Assembly: GCA_034101475.1 (NCBI GenBank)
Contig: JAXEJQ010000157.1
Coordinates: 21,735 to 85,734, forward strand
Direction: 5' to 3'
Length of the DNA stretch: 64,000 nucleotides
Origin: Limivivens sp034101475
Lineage (GTDB): Bacteria > Bacillota > Clostridia > Lachnospirales > Lachnospiraceae
Part shown: positions 16,741 through 25,356 of the stretch, piece by piece
Layout: the number at the start of each line of letters is the position of its first letter
Numbering within the stretch: position 1 is the stretch's first letter
The notes under the pieces: model-generated
The model's database searches: none
What the model was told of the DNA's origin: nothing
Seen by the model: the letters and a program-made list of their open reading frames with translations, nothing else
Position numbers and translations under genes: made by a program

Positions 16741-19611
16741 CTATCTGCTTCCGTCAAGGGCAGCAGCGCTGCTGTTTTCCAGTAAGGTAACCTCCACCTG
16801 CCAGCCCTCCAGTCTGCTGGCATCCACCCAAATCCCGGCCGGTACCTGGATCCGGTACCGTTTTTCCTTTCGCTCCCAGGATGCACGGATTACCCCAAAG
16901 GGGGTAGGCAGCGCGCCTCTGCACCAGCTTCCTGTCTGTTTTGGAACCTGAAGCTCCAGGCTGGTCCAGCCCTCACCGGTACGCCGGACGCCAAGCACCT
17001 GCTCCAGGCAGAACATCATCGGCGCCGCAGACCAGGAATGACAGTAGCTTCGGGTACGGCTGTTTTCATAAAAGCCCGGAAAAACCTCCCAGCAGGTAGT
17101 GGAATCATAATGCAGCATTTCTCCCCATCTGCCGCGGATATCCGCAAGGACCTCCTCCGTCTTTCCCAGCCGGAGCAGACAGGCATGGAGATAATAGAGC
17201 ATAAAGGGCGATCCCACCTTTGCGAAATATTCCGGCGGATCCGTCAGATAGTTTTCTGTCACCGTCCGTTTCTTCTCATCCAGAATCCCCTCATAGAGAT
17301 GCAGGAAAACGTGGGTCTGAATGCTGGACGTCTTCGACAGACCGGCCTCCGGGGACCAGCCGTCCAGGAAACACTGCTTCCCGGAATCCCACATTTTTTC
17401 ATCGATGTACTGCAGAAGCCTGCCGCGAATGCTCCGGAAATGTTCCGCATCTTCCCCGAAGCCCAGCTTTTTTGCAAAGCCTGCGCCCAGCTCATAGCAC
17501 CAGGCAAGGATAGCCTGCTGGCCGGTCACCACTCCGTAATTATGGATATCGAAAGCCGCCCAGTCCATCATATTCCAGGCGGAAATCAGAAAACCGCCGT
17601 CTGCCCGGACAAAGCCTTCGTAATAATCCAGCGTGTCCTTTACCGGCCCGTAAAGCCTTTCCAGAACACTCTCGTCTCCCGTCACATCGATGTACTGCTG
17701 AATCGAAATGATCCAGTTCATCATCCACATGGGAATGCTGGTGTTCCAGTCCGTGGGCGTCAGAGCATTCAGCAGCTTGGTATTCTCCCCGGCGGTCACT
17801 GCCAGCTCCAGGTTATGGCGGATGAGCTCATAGTCCCCGAAAACACAGGCATTGATCAGCGCCGTCATCTGGGCATCTCCGATCCAGAAGGCCTGCTCAT
17901 AGGTCGGACAGTCCGTAAAGCTGTCCTCCAGACAAAGCTCATGGGTATGGCAGCACATCTCCCAGATCCGGTTCAGCAGGAAATCATCACAGGCAAATTC
18001 TCCGCTTTTTGCCACCGCATAGGTCATATGGCGAATATGGAAGTCCCGGATCCGAGCCGGTTTTTCCGTCTCCCGGACGGTAATCATGGCATACCGTGCC
18101 CCCATTCGCGTCATACAGCGATACCTCTGCCAGCCCTTCCGGCAGATATACCGAAAGCCGTTATTCAGGCCAATGGTATAGTCGATTTCTCCTTCATACA
18201 TATTTTCAAAACAATAAACATCCACAATGGTTCCGGCCTCCGCCTGAAGCTGAAACTCAAAGCTTCCCACATAAAGATCGCCCAGATCGACGATTACCCG
18301 CCGGTAATCTCCCTTCTCCGGGGGATAAAGCACCATGTCCTGATCATTGGCCCATAGAATTCCCCGCAGATCTCCCGAAGCAGCCTCCTGAGCCACCACT
18401 TTTTCTGTCCGGGCCAGCGATAACAGATAGGCATCCCGGAATACATACCGGGGTTCCACCCACCGGAAGGGCACATCCATTTCCGCCGCATGCTTCTGCA
18501 GTTCCTGCAGATTTCCGGCATCAAACAGATAGCAGTGCTCCTTCGTCTCCTGCTCCATCCGGTTGAATTCGTCCAGCCCCCCATAAACCTGATGAAATCC
18601 GTCAATCATCGGAATGATCTGCTGGGTCGGCCCTGCCGTAAAGAAGCAGACGCCGCCTTCCTGGCATACAAGCTCCAGGGTACAGGGAAATTCCAGCTCC
18701 AGATGACAGTACAAATCATCATATTTTCCGGAAATCTGCATCAGAAACAGATGCTTTCCTTTCCCGAGGTGCACCGGAATGCTCCGGTTGGCATTGGATA
18801 CCGGATACAGCATCCCGTCTATCTTAAAATCTCCGATGATGCCGTTCCAGGTTCGGTTTGGAAATGCGATAATCCCGTCCATTTCCTCCGGGCTTTCAAA
18901 GACGAAGCCCAGCAGTCCGGAGAAAATCGTCTCGTTGGCATCCGCCCGGTCTCCGAAGAAGGCACGCCTGGTATTCACTGTAATCTGCTGACAGCCCTTC
19001 TTCACCTGCTGTACTGCCACGATATGCTCCGGGTACTGATTTTTCCAGGTGAAAGGACGGATATCCCGCTTCGCGAGGGTTCCCCAGACATCCGGAATTT
19101 CCCTGGCAGGCTTCCATTCTTTCAGAATTTCCGGATGCTCCATCCACATCCCGTCAAATTTCCGGGCATCATAATAATCGGTAAAGCCCAGATTCACGTT
19201 TCGCTTCGGTGCGAAGGACTGGTGTCCCAGGTCCAGCGCAGCGCGGGTTTCCCTGCCGGAGGCTGCCAGAACCCCCTCGCCCTGACGGACTTCAAAAATC
19301 ACGCCTCCCGGCGCGTGTACCGTCTGATAAGTGGACCAGCCATAGCTCCAGACCCGCACAGCCAGGAAATTTTCTCCCGTTCTGATTTTTCCGTCCAGGG
19401 AATACACATCATAAAACCATTGATTCCGCCCGGAACGCACCGGCCCCCGTCCCAGCTCCTCTCCATTCAGGTATACAATATACCGGGTGGAGGCACTGAT
19501 TTCCAATGTAATATCTTCCTGCTCTGCATCTGCCAAAAAGAGGGCGCCAAAACACCCTCTCTGATTTTCCCAGGTTTCCGCACTGTCTGTCCAGATCCAT
19601 TTACCTTCCAT
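16741..19611 (-). CDS. GH78-like alpha-L-rhamnosidase family protein
   Basis: About 956 residues. N-terminal beta-sandwich domains (STRYIVYLNGEELGRGPV, then YDVYSLDGKIRTGEN) resemble the rhamnosidase N-terminal domains. The six-hairpin catalytic domain begins near residue 560 and contains EDSFTDCPTYEQAFWIGDAQ, the counterpart of the DCPQRDERLGWTGDAQ region of GH78 enzymes, though the exact residues differ. A divergent subfamily or a related glycosidase is possible. The start is the ATG at 19611, because AAAGGAGG lies just upstream inside the end of the preceding gene (11-base overlap); an upstream in-frame start would run through that gene. No export signal is present. It is co-transcribed with the GH38 gene, so the two probably act on the same oligosaccharide. 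Confidence 0.85.
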   Translation of the reverse strand: MEGKWIWTDSAETWENQRGCFGALFLADAEQEDITLEISASTRYIVYLNGEELGRGPVRSGRNQWFYDVYSLDGKIRTGENFLAVRVWSYGWSTYQTVHAPGGVIFEVRQGEGVLAASGRETRAALDLGHQSFAPKRNVNLGFTDYYDARKFDGMWMEHPEILKEWKPAREIPDVWGTLAKRDIRPFTWKNQYPEHIVAVQQVKKGCQQITVNTRRAFFGDRADANETIFSGLLGFVFESPEEMDGIIAFPNRTWNGIIGDFKIDGMLYPVSNANRSIPVHLGKGKHLFLMQISGKYDDLYCHLELEFPCTLELVCQEGGVCFFTAGPTQQIIPMIDGFHQVYGGLDEFNRMEQETKEHCYLFDAGNLQELQKHAAEMDVPFRWVEPRYVFRDAYLLSLARTEKVVAQEAASGDLRGILWANDQDMVLYPPEKGDYRRVIVDLGDLYVGSFEFQLQAEAGTIVDVYCFENMYEGEIDYTIGLNNGFRYICRKGWQRYRCMTRMGARYAMITVRETEKPARIRDFHIRHMTYAVAKSGEFACDDFLLNRIWEMCCHTHELCLEDSFTDCPTYEQAFWIGDAQMTALINACVFGDYELIRHNLELAVTAGENTKLLNALTPTDWNTSIPMWMMNWIISIQQYIDVTGDESVLERLYGPVKDTLDYYEGFVRADGGFLISAWNMMDWAAFDIHNYGVVTGQQAILAWCYELGAGFAKKLGFGEDAEHFRSIRGRLLQYIDEKMWDSGKQCFLDGWSPEAGLSKTSSIQTHVFLHLYEGILDEKKRTVTENYLTDPPEYFAKVGSPFMLYYLHACLLRLGKTEEVLADIRGRWGEMLHYDSTTCWEVFPGFYENSRTRSYCHSWSAAPMMFCLEQVLGVRRTGEGWTSLELQVPKQTGSWCRGALPTPFGVIRASWERKEKRYRIQVPAGIWVDASRLEGWQVEVTLLENSSAAALDGSR

Positions 19612-20623
19612 CGCATCCTCCTTTACAGGCCTGTTTTCCGTATTCCCGCAGCAAAGAAATAAAATACCGATAATCCTCCATGGTGGTTCCCGGCGGTGTC
19701 TGATGATCCATTCCAATCAGATATTTTCCGCTTCGGATGGTGGGAAGCAGCCGCTCCACCTCCTGACGGATGGCTTCTTTGCCCCGGAACATACAGGTTT
19801 TATCAAAGCCGCCCAGCATCAGAAGATCGGGATACTGCCTCCGCAGTTCATTGACATCCACGCCGGACTGGCGCTCCAGGGGAAGCACACCTTCCACACC
19901 CGCATTCAGAAACCATGGAACCGCTTTGTCTACTTTTCCGTCTGTATCCACAAAAACCCTGGTTCCGAACTTTTTAATCTCCGGAATAATCCGTTCATAA
20001 TAGGGCTTCATAAATTCATTGAACATCTCTTCGGAAAGCATGGGACCCATATTGTAGCTTAAATCTTCTGCAATGGTCATAAAATCCGCATGCATATACT
20101 TCCCGAACTCATTGATCACTTTCACATGCCACTCTGCCAGATCCTCACAGATCCGGTGATACAGCTCCGGATAATCATAAAAGGAATACAGATGGGCCTC
20201 CGGTCCGAAGAGCTCCCGCGGAAACCAGAAATATCCGTTTATGGTATACCAGACAACCGTTTCCCCTTTTTCATGAAGAGGAATCGTTGCTTCTATCTGC
20301 GCTCTCATGCGCTCAACGGCGTCTTCCGGAAGAAAATACTTCCGAAGTCTCTCATAGTCCGCCTCATTCTGCACAATGCCCGCACCATTGTATTTGCTGG
20401 CTGCCTTGGGACAGTCCTCCTGATAATGGGGAAACCAGAACTGGGTTATCTTATCCAGCTTAAAATAATCAAAAATCTGGTAGTCGTTCATGCCTTCCGG
20501 CATTCCGGCCTTTTCCCACTCCCGAAGGGTGTCATCCCACCACATGGCCCACTCAAATACGGGACTTTCATCCACCGTGGGATCCCCGTTCATTACTTTT
20601 TGAAATCGTTCTCTTACAGTCAT
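19601..20623 (-). CDS. URO-D-fold protein (MtaA/CmuA-like), locus A
   Basis: A 340-residue protein of the uroporphyrinogen decarboxylase fold. It lacks the HemE N-terminal RQAGR signature, and no haem genes are near, so it is not a housekeeping HemE. Where zinc-dependent corrinoid methyltransferases of this fold carry H-x-C-G, this protein reads VDTDG, and a later position that often holds the third zinc ligand reads GMDHQTPPG, so the metal site is different or absent. The reaction is unknown. It lies between permease and glycosidase genes in locus A, with an AGGAGG site before its ATG and an 11-base overlap with the GH78-like gene. Two relatives occur in locus B, which argues for a role in the metabolism of the imported sugar. 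Confidence 0.8.
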   Translation of the reverse strand: MTVRERFQKVMNGDPTVDESPVFEWAMWWDDTLREWEKAGMPEGMNDYQIFDYFKLDKITQFWFPHYQEDCPKAASKYNGAGIVQNEADYERLRKYFLPEDAVERMRAQIEATIPLHEKGETVVWYTINGYFWFPRELFGPEAHLYSFYDYPELYHRICEDLAEWHVKVINEFGKYMHADFMTIAEDLSYNMGPMLSEEMFNEFMKPYYERIIPEIKKFGTRVFVDTDGKVDKAVPWFLNAGVEGVLPLERQSGVDVNELRRQYPDLLMLGGFDKTCMFRGKEAIRQEVERLLPTIRSGKYLIGMDHQTPPGTTMEDYRYFISLLREYGKQACKGGCDGR

Positions 20624-20637
20624 CGCTGTTTTTCCTC

Positions 20638-21495
20638 CTATCCTTTTACTGCGCCGCCGGTAAGACCGGCCACGATCTGTTCTGAAAACAGAAAATAAAT
20701 CACGACCACTGGAATCAGGGCGATGGTTGCCGCCGCAAAAATCTTATTCCAGTTCGCCAGAAAATTCGCGGAATAATTGTATACCGCCAGGGTTAACGTC
20801 CGCACACTGGTTTTTGTCAGAAAAACCAGTGGCATATAGAAATCATTCCAGAGCTGTACAAAATTCAGAAGTCCCACGGTGAAGATCACCGGCTTGGAGA
20901 TGGGAACCACCATTTTGGTATAAATCTGGAACTCCGAGGCTCCGTCGATTCTGGCCGACTCAATGACCGAAACCGGAAGCTCCCGGAAAAACCTGGAAAA
21001 GGTAAATACGGGGAAAGACAGATTCGCCGTATAAATCAGCACCAGGCCAAACAGGTTGTTGTTCAGATGGGCTCTGGTCAGCATAATAAACAGAGGCAGA
21101 ATTCCCAGCTGAATCGGGAACATCATTCCCACGAGAAAATAATTCTGCAGAAAGGCCTTTCCCCTGAACTCATACTGTGCCAGACCGTAGGCCACCATGG
21201 AGGCCACCAGCTCCAGACAGATCAGAGAAACCCCCACCAGGATCACACTGTTCATAAAATACCGGAAAAAATGCTCCTCTCCCAAAACGATGGCATAATT
21301 TTCCAGGGTAAAGCTTTTCGGCCATCCGAGTGTATTATTGATCAGATCCGATTTGGTCTTAAAGGAAGACAGAATCGTACTTCCAATGAGAAAGATGGAA
21401 AGGGAAGAATACACAATCAGAATGACGGAAATCAGATTTTTCACAAATCGGGTGCTTGTCGCCTCAATCTTTTTATTTTTTCCATGCTTTTTCAT
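20638..21495 (-). CDS. Carbohydrate ABC transporter permease (MalG/LplC type)
   Basis: The 285-residue inner-membrane protein has six predicted membrane segments and the EAA loop, here in the form ELPVSVIESARIDGASEFQIY, which contacts the ATPase. This is the MalG-like partner of the permease encoded directly upstream (nine-base gap). Together with the binding protein at 22467-23720 it would import an oligosaccharide. No ATPase gene is in the locus, so a shared MsmK-type ATPase is expected from elsewhere. The start has GAGGTG upstream. Confidence 0.92.
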   Translation of the reverse strand: MKKHGKNKKIEATSTRFVKNLISVILIVYSSLSIFLIGSTILSSFKTKSDLINNTLGWPKSFTLENYAIVLGEEHFFRYFMNSVILVGVSLICLELVASMVAYGLAQYEFRGKAFLQNYFLVGMMFPIQLGILPLFIMLTRAHLNNNLFGLVLIYTANLSFPVFTFSRFFRELPVSVIESARIDGASEFQIYTKMVVPISKPVIFTVGLLNFVQLWNDFYMPLVFLTKTSVRTLTLAVYNYSANFLANWNKIFAAATIALIPVVVIYFLFSEQIVAGLTGGAVKG

Positions 21496-21504
21496 CGTAT
21501 CACC

Positions 21505-22401
21505 TCACTCGTTCAGCCGCCGCAGGAAGCGGGAAGTTACCAGAGAGAATGTCATGATAATCACGAACATGGTCACACTGATACTGGAACCAAAGCCGAT
21601 GGACGTTTCTCCGAAATAGCTTCCGCCGAATGCGTACCGGTAAAATACCATATTGACAAAATCCAGCTTGTTATTTACCCCTCCCTGGGGACCAACCAGA
21701 ATATACGGAAGATCAAACATCGTCAGCGCATAGATCACACTGGTGGTAATATTGGTAGTCAGGGACGATTTCATCATCGGGAGAACCACATAGAAAAACT
21801 TTTTGCACTCTCCCGCGCCGTCGATAACCGATGCCTCGATGATATCGCTGGGAATCTCCTGCATATTGGCATAAAAGATCATCATCCCCGCACCGATGCA
21901 CTGCCAGATAATGGCACAGACAAAGATCTTGAAAACCATGTTCGGATCCCCCAGCCAGGCCTTTTTGGCACTCTGTCCGCCGATGGCTCCCAGAATCTCA
22001 TTAAACAGGCCAATGTTCGGATCCAGCAGAATAATGGCAAAAAATCCGACGATGGTGGTACTGATGACGTAGGGCAGAAACAGCATCAGACGGATATATT
22101 TGTGCCCCCGCACCTTTATGTAAATCACATAGGCCAGGAAAATCTGCAGCGGCGTAATAATCAGCATCACGCAGAGCAGATATTTCATGTTGTTTTTCAG
22201 CGCATTAAAAAAAATCCGGGACATTCTCACATCGGTAAAAAGCTTTTTAAAATTTCCGAGACCAATAAATTCCATGGGACCGATGCCGCTCCAGTTAAAA
22301 AAACTGTAATAAACCGCGCAGCCAATCGGAATGATCATAAAAATCGTGTAGATGATAAAGCCCGGCGCAATAAACCCGATATAGGCTCTTCGTTTTTTCA
22401 A
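21505..22401 (-). CDS. Sugar ABC transporter permease (MalF/LplB type)
   Basis: About 298 residues with six membrane segments and an EAA-type loop (EIPSDIIEASVIDGAGECKK). I place the start at the TTG at 22401 (protein beginning LKKRRAYIGF, read as Met) because GGGAGG lies eight bases before it; the frame stays open further upstream but enters a hairpin. It pairs with the permease at 20638-21495. The gap to the binding-protein gene contains a hairpin at 22432-22453 that may reduce permease expression relative to the binding protein. Confidence 0.92.
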   Translation of the reverse strand: MKKRRAYIGFIAPGFIIYTIFMIIPIGCAVYYSFFNWSGIGPMEFIGLGNFKKLFTDVRMSRIFFNALKNNMKYLLCVMLIITPLQIFLAYVIYIKVRGHKYIRLMLFLPYVISTTIVGFFAIILLDPNIGLFNEILGAIGGQSAKKAWLGDPNMVFKIFVCAIIWQCIGAGMMIFYANMQEIPSDIIEASVIDGAGECKKFFYVVLPMMKSSLTTNITTSVIYALTMFDLPYILVGPQGGVNNKLDFVNMVFYRYAFGGSYFGETSIGFGSSISVTMFVIIMTFSLVTSRFLRRLNE

Positions 22402-22431
22402 AATGACCGCCTCCCTGCATTCATAAATAAA

Positions 22432-22453
22432 GCGCCGCACATCTGTGCGGCGC
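22432..22453 (-). terminator. Hairpin between binding-protein and permease genes, locus A
   Basis: GCGCCGCAC pairs perfectly with GTGCGGCGC over a four-base loop, 14 bases after the binding-protein stop. On the minus strand it is followed by TTTATTTA. It is probably a weak terminator or a 3' stabiliser that lets the binding-protein mRNA accumulate. Confidence 0.65.
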
Positions 22454-22466
22454 CCCTTCTTTTTTT

Positions 22467-23720
22467 CTAACGAGTCAATGCCTCCAGTTCATCCACGAAG
22501 TCCTGAACACTGATGCCGCCTGTAAAGATCTTGCACTGATCCTCTTCCCATACATTTCTCGGGCTCTCGCCTTCGCCTTCCAGATAACCCAGAATGCTGT
22601 AATAGCTTTCTGTCTGTACATCGAAGTCTGCAATCTCATTGATTACGGTGTTTTCCGAAACGATTTCCTTGGTGCAGGGAATCGCATCCAGCGTACTGAT
22701 CCAGCGTGTCTGTCCATCCAGGCTTGCAAAATAATTTGCAAATGCCAGAGCTGCTGCTTCGTTTTCCGTATTTTCGCTTACGGAGAATCCACAGGAGCTG
22801 GTGCCTACAAAGGGTCTTGTTCCGTCTTCGCAGGGTACCTGGAACGCGCCAAGCTGCAGATCCGGATTATTCTCCTGGATGGTCTGAACATTCCAGGTTC
22901 CTTCAATACACATGGCCGCTTCGCCCTTTGAGAATGCCAGGAGCGCTCCGGATTCATCAACTCCGGTATAACCTACGCCGTAATAGCCTTTCTCCGCCCA
23001 TTCCAGCATCTTATTATAGACTTCCACCACACGTTCATCATTAACATCTACTTCACCTTTTTCCAGGTATTCATCCAGCCAGTCCAGATGCATTGCTGCC
23101 AGAAGCGGTTCAAAGTGGAACAGTGCTGCCCAGGGATCGGAGCCGCTGAAGGCAATGGGCACATATCCTGCATCCAGGATGGTCTGAAGACTTGCTTCGA
23201 ATTCCGAAAAGCTTGTGGGAACAGACAGTCCCAGTTCTTCAAAAATTGCCTTGTTGTAGAAGCAGGCGCGCCCGCCGACTTCTGCAGTAGGTGTTGCATA
23301 AATCTTGTCGCCTACCGTGCAGATTCCCATGGCACTGGTCCCGTCATACATGGAAAAATCAACTTTTCCGGTGAGATCCATCAGAAGACCCTGCTCTGCG
23401 TAAACCTGCATATTGGTGGTTGCCGTTCCGTTGGTCCAGAACAGATCCGGCGCCTCGCCTGCCTGCATGGCCGTCTGAAGCAGGTTATAATACTGGTCGG
23501 ATGTCTTAATCTGATACTCAATCTCCACATCCGGATATTTCTCCTGGAATCCCTCAATCACCGCTTTCAGCGGTGCCTCAAACTGTGCCGTGTGCTCCCA
23601 GATAACCAGTTTTCCGCCGACTTCACTTTCTTCCGCAAACGCAGAAAAGCCGCTTCCCAGAACTCCCAGAGCCATACATCCTGCCGTCAGAACTGCCAGA
23701 TATTTCTTTGTGTTTCTCAT
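22467..23720 (-). CDS. Extracellular sugar-binding protein of ABC transporter, locus A
   Basis: A 417-residue family 1 solute-binding protein. The N-terminus is a signal sequence (basic KK, hydrophobic core, then GFSAFAEESE, which looks like an AxA signal peptidase I site). A Cys at residue 15 (LTAGC) is a poor lipobox, so anchoring as a lipoprotein is uncertain. The mature part has the usual two-lobed pattern (KLVIWEHT, and GEAPDLFWTNG). It should capture an oligosaccharide, probably a mannose- or rhamnose-containing one judging from the downstream hydrolases. GGGAGG precedes the ATG. The sensor kinase pair upstream is the likely regulator. Confidence 0.93.
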   Translation of the reverse strand: MRNTKKYLAVLTAGCMALGVLGSGFSAFAEESEVGGKLVIWEHTAQFEAPLKAVIEGFQEKYPDVEIEYQIKTSDQYYNLLQTAMQAGEAPDLFWTNGTATTNMQVYAEQGLLMDLTGKVDFSMYDGTSAMGICTVGDKIYATPTAEVGGRACFYNKAIFEELGLSVPTSFSEFEASLQTILDAGYVPIAFSGSDPWAALFHFEPLLAAMHLDWLDEYLEKGEVDVNDERVVEVYNKMLEWAEKGYYGVGYTGVDESGALLAFSKGEAAMCIEGTWNVQTIQENNPDLQLGAFQVPCEDGTRPFVGTSSCGFSVSENTENEAAALAFANYFASLDGQTRWISTLDAIPCTKEIVSENTVINEIADFDVQTESYYSILGYLEGEGESPRNVWEEDQCKIFTGGISVQDFVDELEALTR

Positions 23721-23871
23721 AGAACATCCCTCCCATAGTGTTTTTATGATGTTGTTTCTTGCATAGCTTTATTTTAACACCTTCGTCTTCCGGGAACGAT
23801 GAAGAATCTTTCGGCATTTATTCAGAATCTTTCTGTTTTTCCAAATATTCCTTCACGATCTTATGATTTTT

Positions 23872-25356
23872 TCACAATTTTAAGTTTTTCCGGTAAGTTC
23901 CTACTGTCTGACCGGTTGTCTTCTTAAACAGCCGGATGAAATAATTCGTATTGGAAATCCCCACCGCCCCGGAAACCTGCTCGGTGGACAGCTTCGGATC
24001 CCGCAGAAGCTCCTTCGCTTTCTGAATCCGCAGGCCGTTCACATAGGATACGAAGCTCACCCCTTTCTTTTTCTTGAAATACTGGCAAAAATACGCCATA
24101 CTCATATGGAAAGCATCCGAAATCCGCTCCAGACTCAGTTCCTCCTGATAATGTGCCTGAATATACTCCTCAATCCGATACAGCTGTTCATCCGATCCGG
24201 GCAGCTTTTCTTTTGCTTCCTCCAGAAGCTCCAGAAGCCACTCTTCCAGCCGGGCTGCGGAATCAAAAGCGTCAATACTGGTATAATCCCGTTCCGGACC
24301 GGTTCTTCGCTCTTCCTCCCGGTATCCTGCCAGGTATTCCTCCATGGCATAAAAATACTTCACAACCTCCGCCTTCACCTGGGCCACATCGGTCAGATTT
24401 TTCCCTGCCTCAAAGAAAAAATTCCGGATCTGCTTTTCGCAGTCCCCAAACCATTTTTCCGAAAAAGCGCCTTCTGTTTCCACCCGGAGTTTCGGGCAGA
24501 TCCCCGAAGGGCTCCGGAGCATTCCCTCCGAAAAAAGCCGGGAAGTCTCATAATAAAAGGCGAAGGCGGACATCTGCTTCATTCTGGCAAAGGCAGTCGT
24601 TACCTGATTCAGGCTTTCAAAAAAGTCCGACAGGAACAGATAGGTGTTCTTGTTAAAATAATTGGAAATATTTCTGGAAAGCCGTTCAAAAAACTTCCGC
24701 AGTTTTTCCTGAAATTCCTCTCTGGTGACTCCGGTCTCCATCTGAAAAACCAGAAAAACTTCTTTGTCATGGCGCAGAAAGCATTCCCCCAGGCTGCCTA
24801 CATTCAGAAGCCGCTGGATAATTTCCGCCAGGATATTCATGTCCAGCTGTTCCGGACCGCTGTTCCGGGCGTCCTTCTCGCCCCGAAGCACCAGATACCC
24901 AAGCCTGTAAGCGCTGATCTCCAGCCCCGGAACCTGCCTGGGCACACTGCGTTCCTCCCGGCTTCCGGCCTTTCTGGCAAACCGTGCTTCCCGGCACAAT
25001 CCTGCCACCAGCTTCGGAAGCTCGTCTCCGGTGAGCTCATGCTTCAGAAGATATTTATCCACCCCCAGCTCCATGGCCTCTCTCGCATAGGAAAAGTCCT
25101 CATAGCAGCTCAGGACAATGGTCCGCATCTGCATATGGTCATGCTTTACCTCCCGGATCAGCTCCAGGCCGGACATTCCATTCAGCTTGATATCTGTAAT
25201 CAGCACATCTGCCGTATGGCTCTGAAAATATTCCAGGGCAGCCTCACCTGTCTCAAATGCCTCCACAACCCGAATCGCTCCCTGGTATCCTTCCAGACAG
25301 AGCTTGGTCCCCAGGCGCACAAGCATTTCATCTTCCACGATCACCGCATTGATCAT
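23872..25356 (-). CDS. YesN-type response regulator (REC plus AraC HTH), locus A
   Basis: About 494 residues. The REC domain (1-120) has the acidic pocket VEDE, the phosphoacceptor Asp55 in LITDIKLNGMSG, and Lys in YLLKHEL. A long middle region of about 270 residues follows, and the C-terminal 100 residues are an AraC-type double helix-turn-helix (LSLERISDAFHMSMAYFCQY, and STEQVSGAVGISNTNYF). The start is the ATG at 25356 with GGAGAGG upstream; it overlaps the kinase gene by 29 bases, so translation of the two is coupled. It should activate the binding-protein and permease genes that begin about 150 bases downstream. Confidence 0.93.
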   Translation of the reverse strand: MINAVIVEDEMLVRLGTKLCLEGYQGAIRVVEAFETGEAALEYFQSHTADVLITDIKLNGMSGLELIREVKHDHMQMRTIVLSCYEDFSYAREAMELGVDKYLLKHELTGDELPKLVAGLCREARFARKAGSREERSVPRQVPGLEISAYRLGYLVLRGEKDARNSGPEQLDMNILAEIIQRLLNVGSLGECFLRHDKEVFLVFQMETGVTREEFQEKLRKFFERLSRNISNYFNKNTYLFLSDFFESLNQVTTAFARMKQMSAFAFYYETSRLFSEGMLRSPSGICPKLRVETEGAFSEKWFGDCEKQIRNFFFEAGKNLTDVAQVKAEVVKYFYAMEEYLAGYREEERRTGPERDYTSIDAFDSAARLEEWLLELLEEAKEKLPGSDEQLYRIEEYIQAHYQEELSLERISDAFHMSMAYFCQYFKKKKGVSFVSYVNGLRIQKAKELLRDPKLSTEQVSGAVGISNTNYFIRLFKKTTGQTVGTYRKNLKL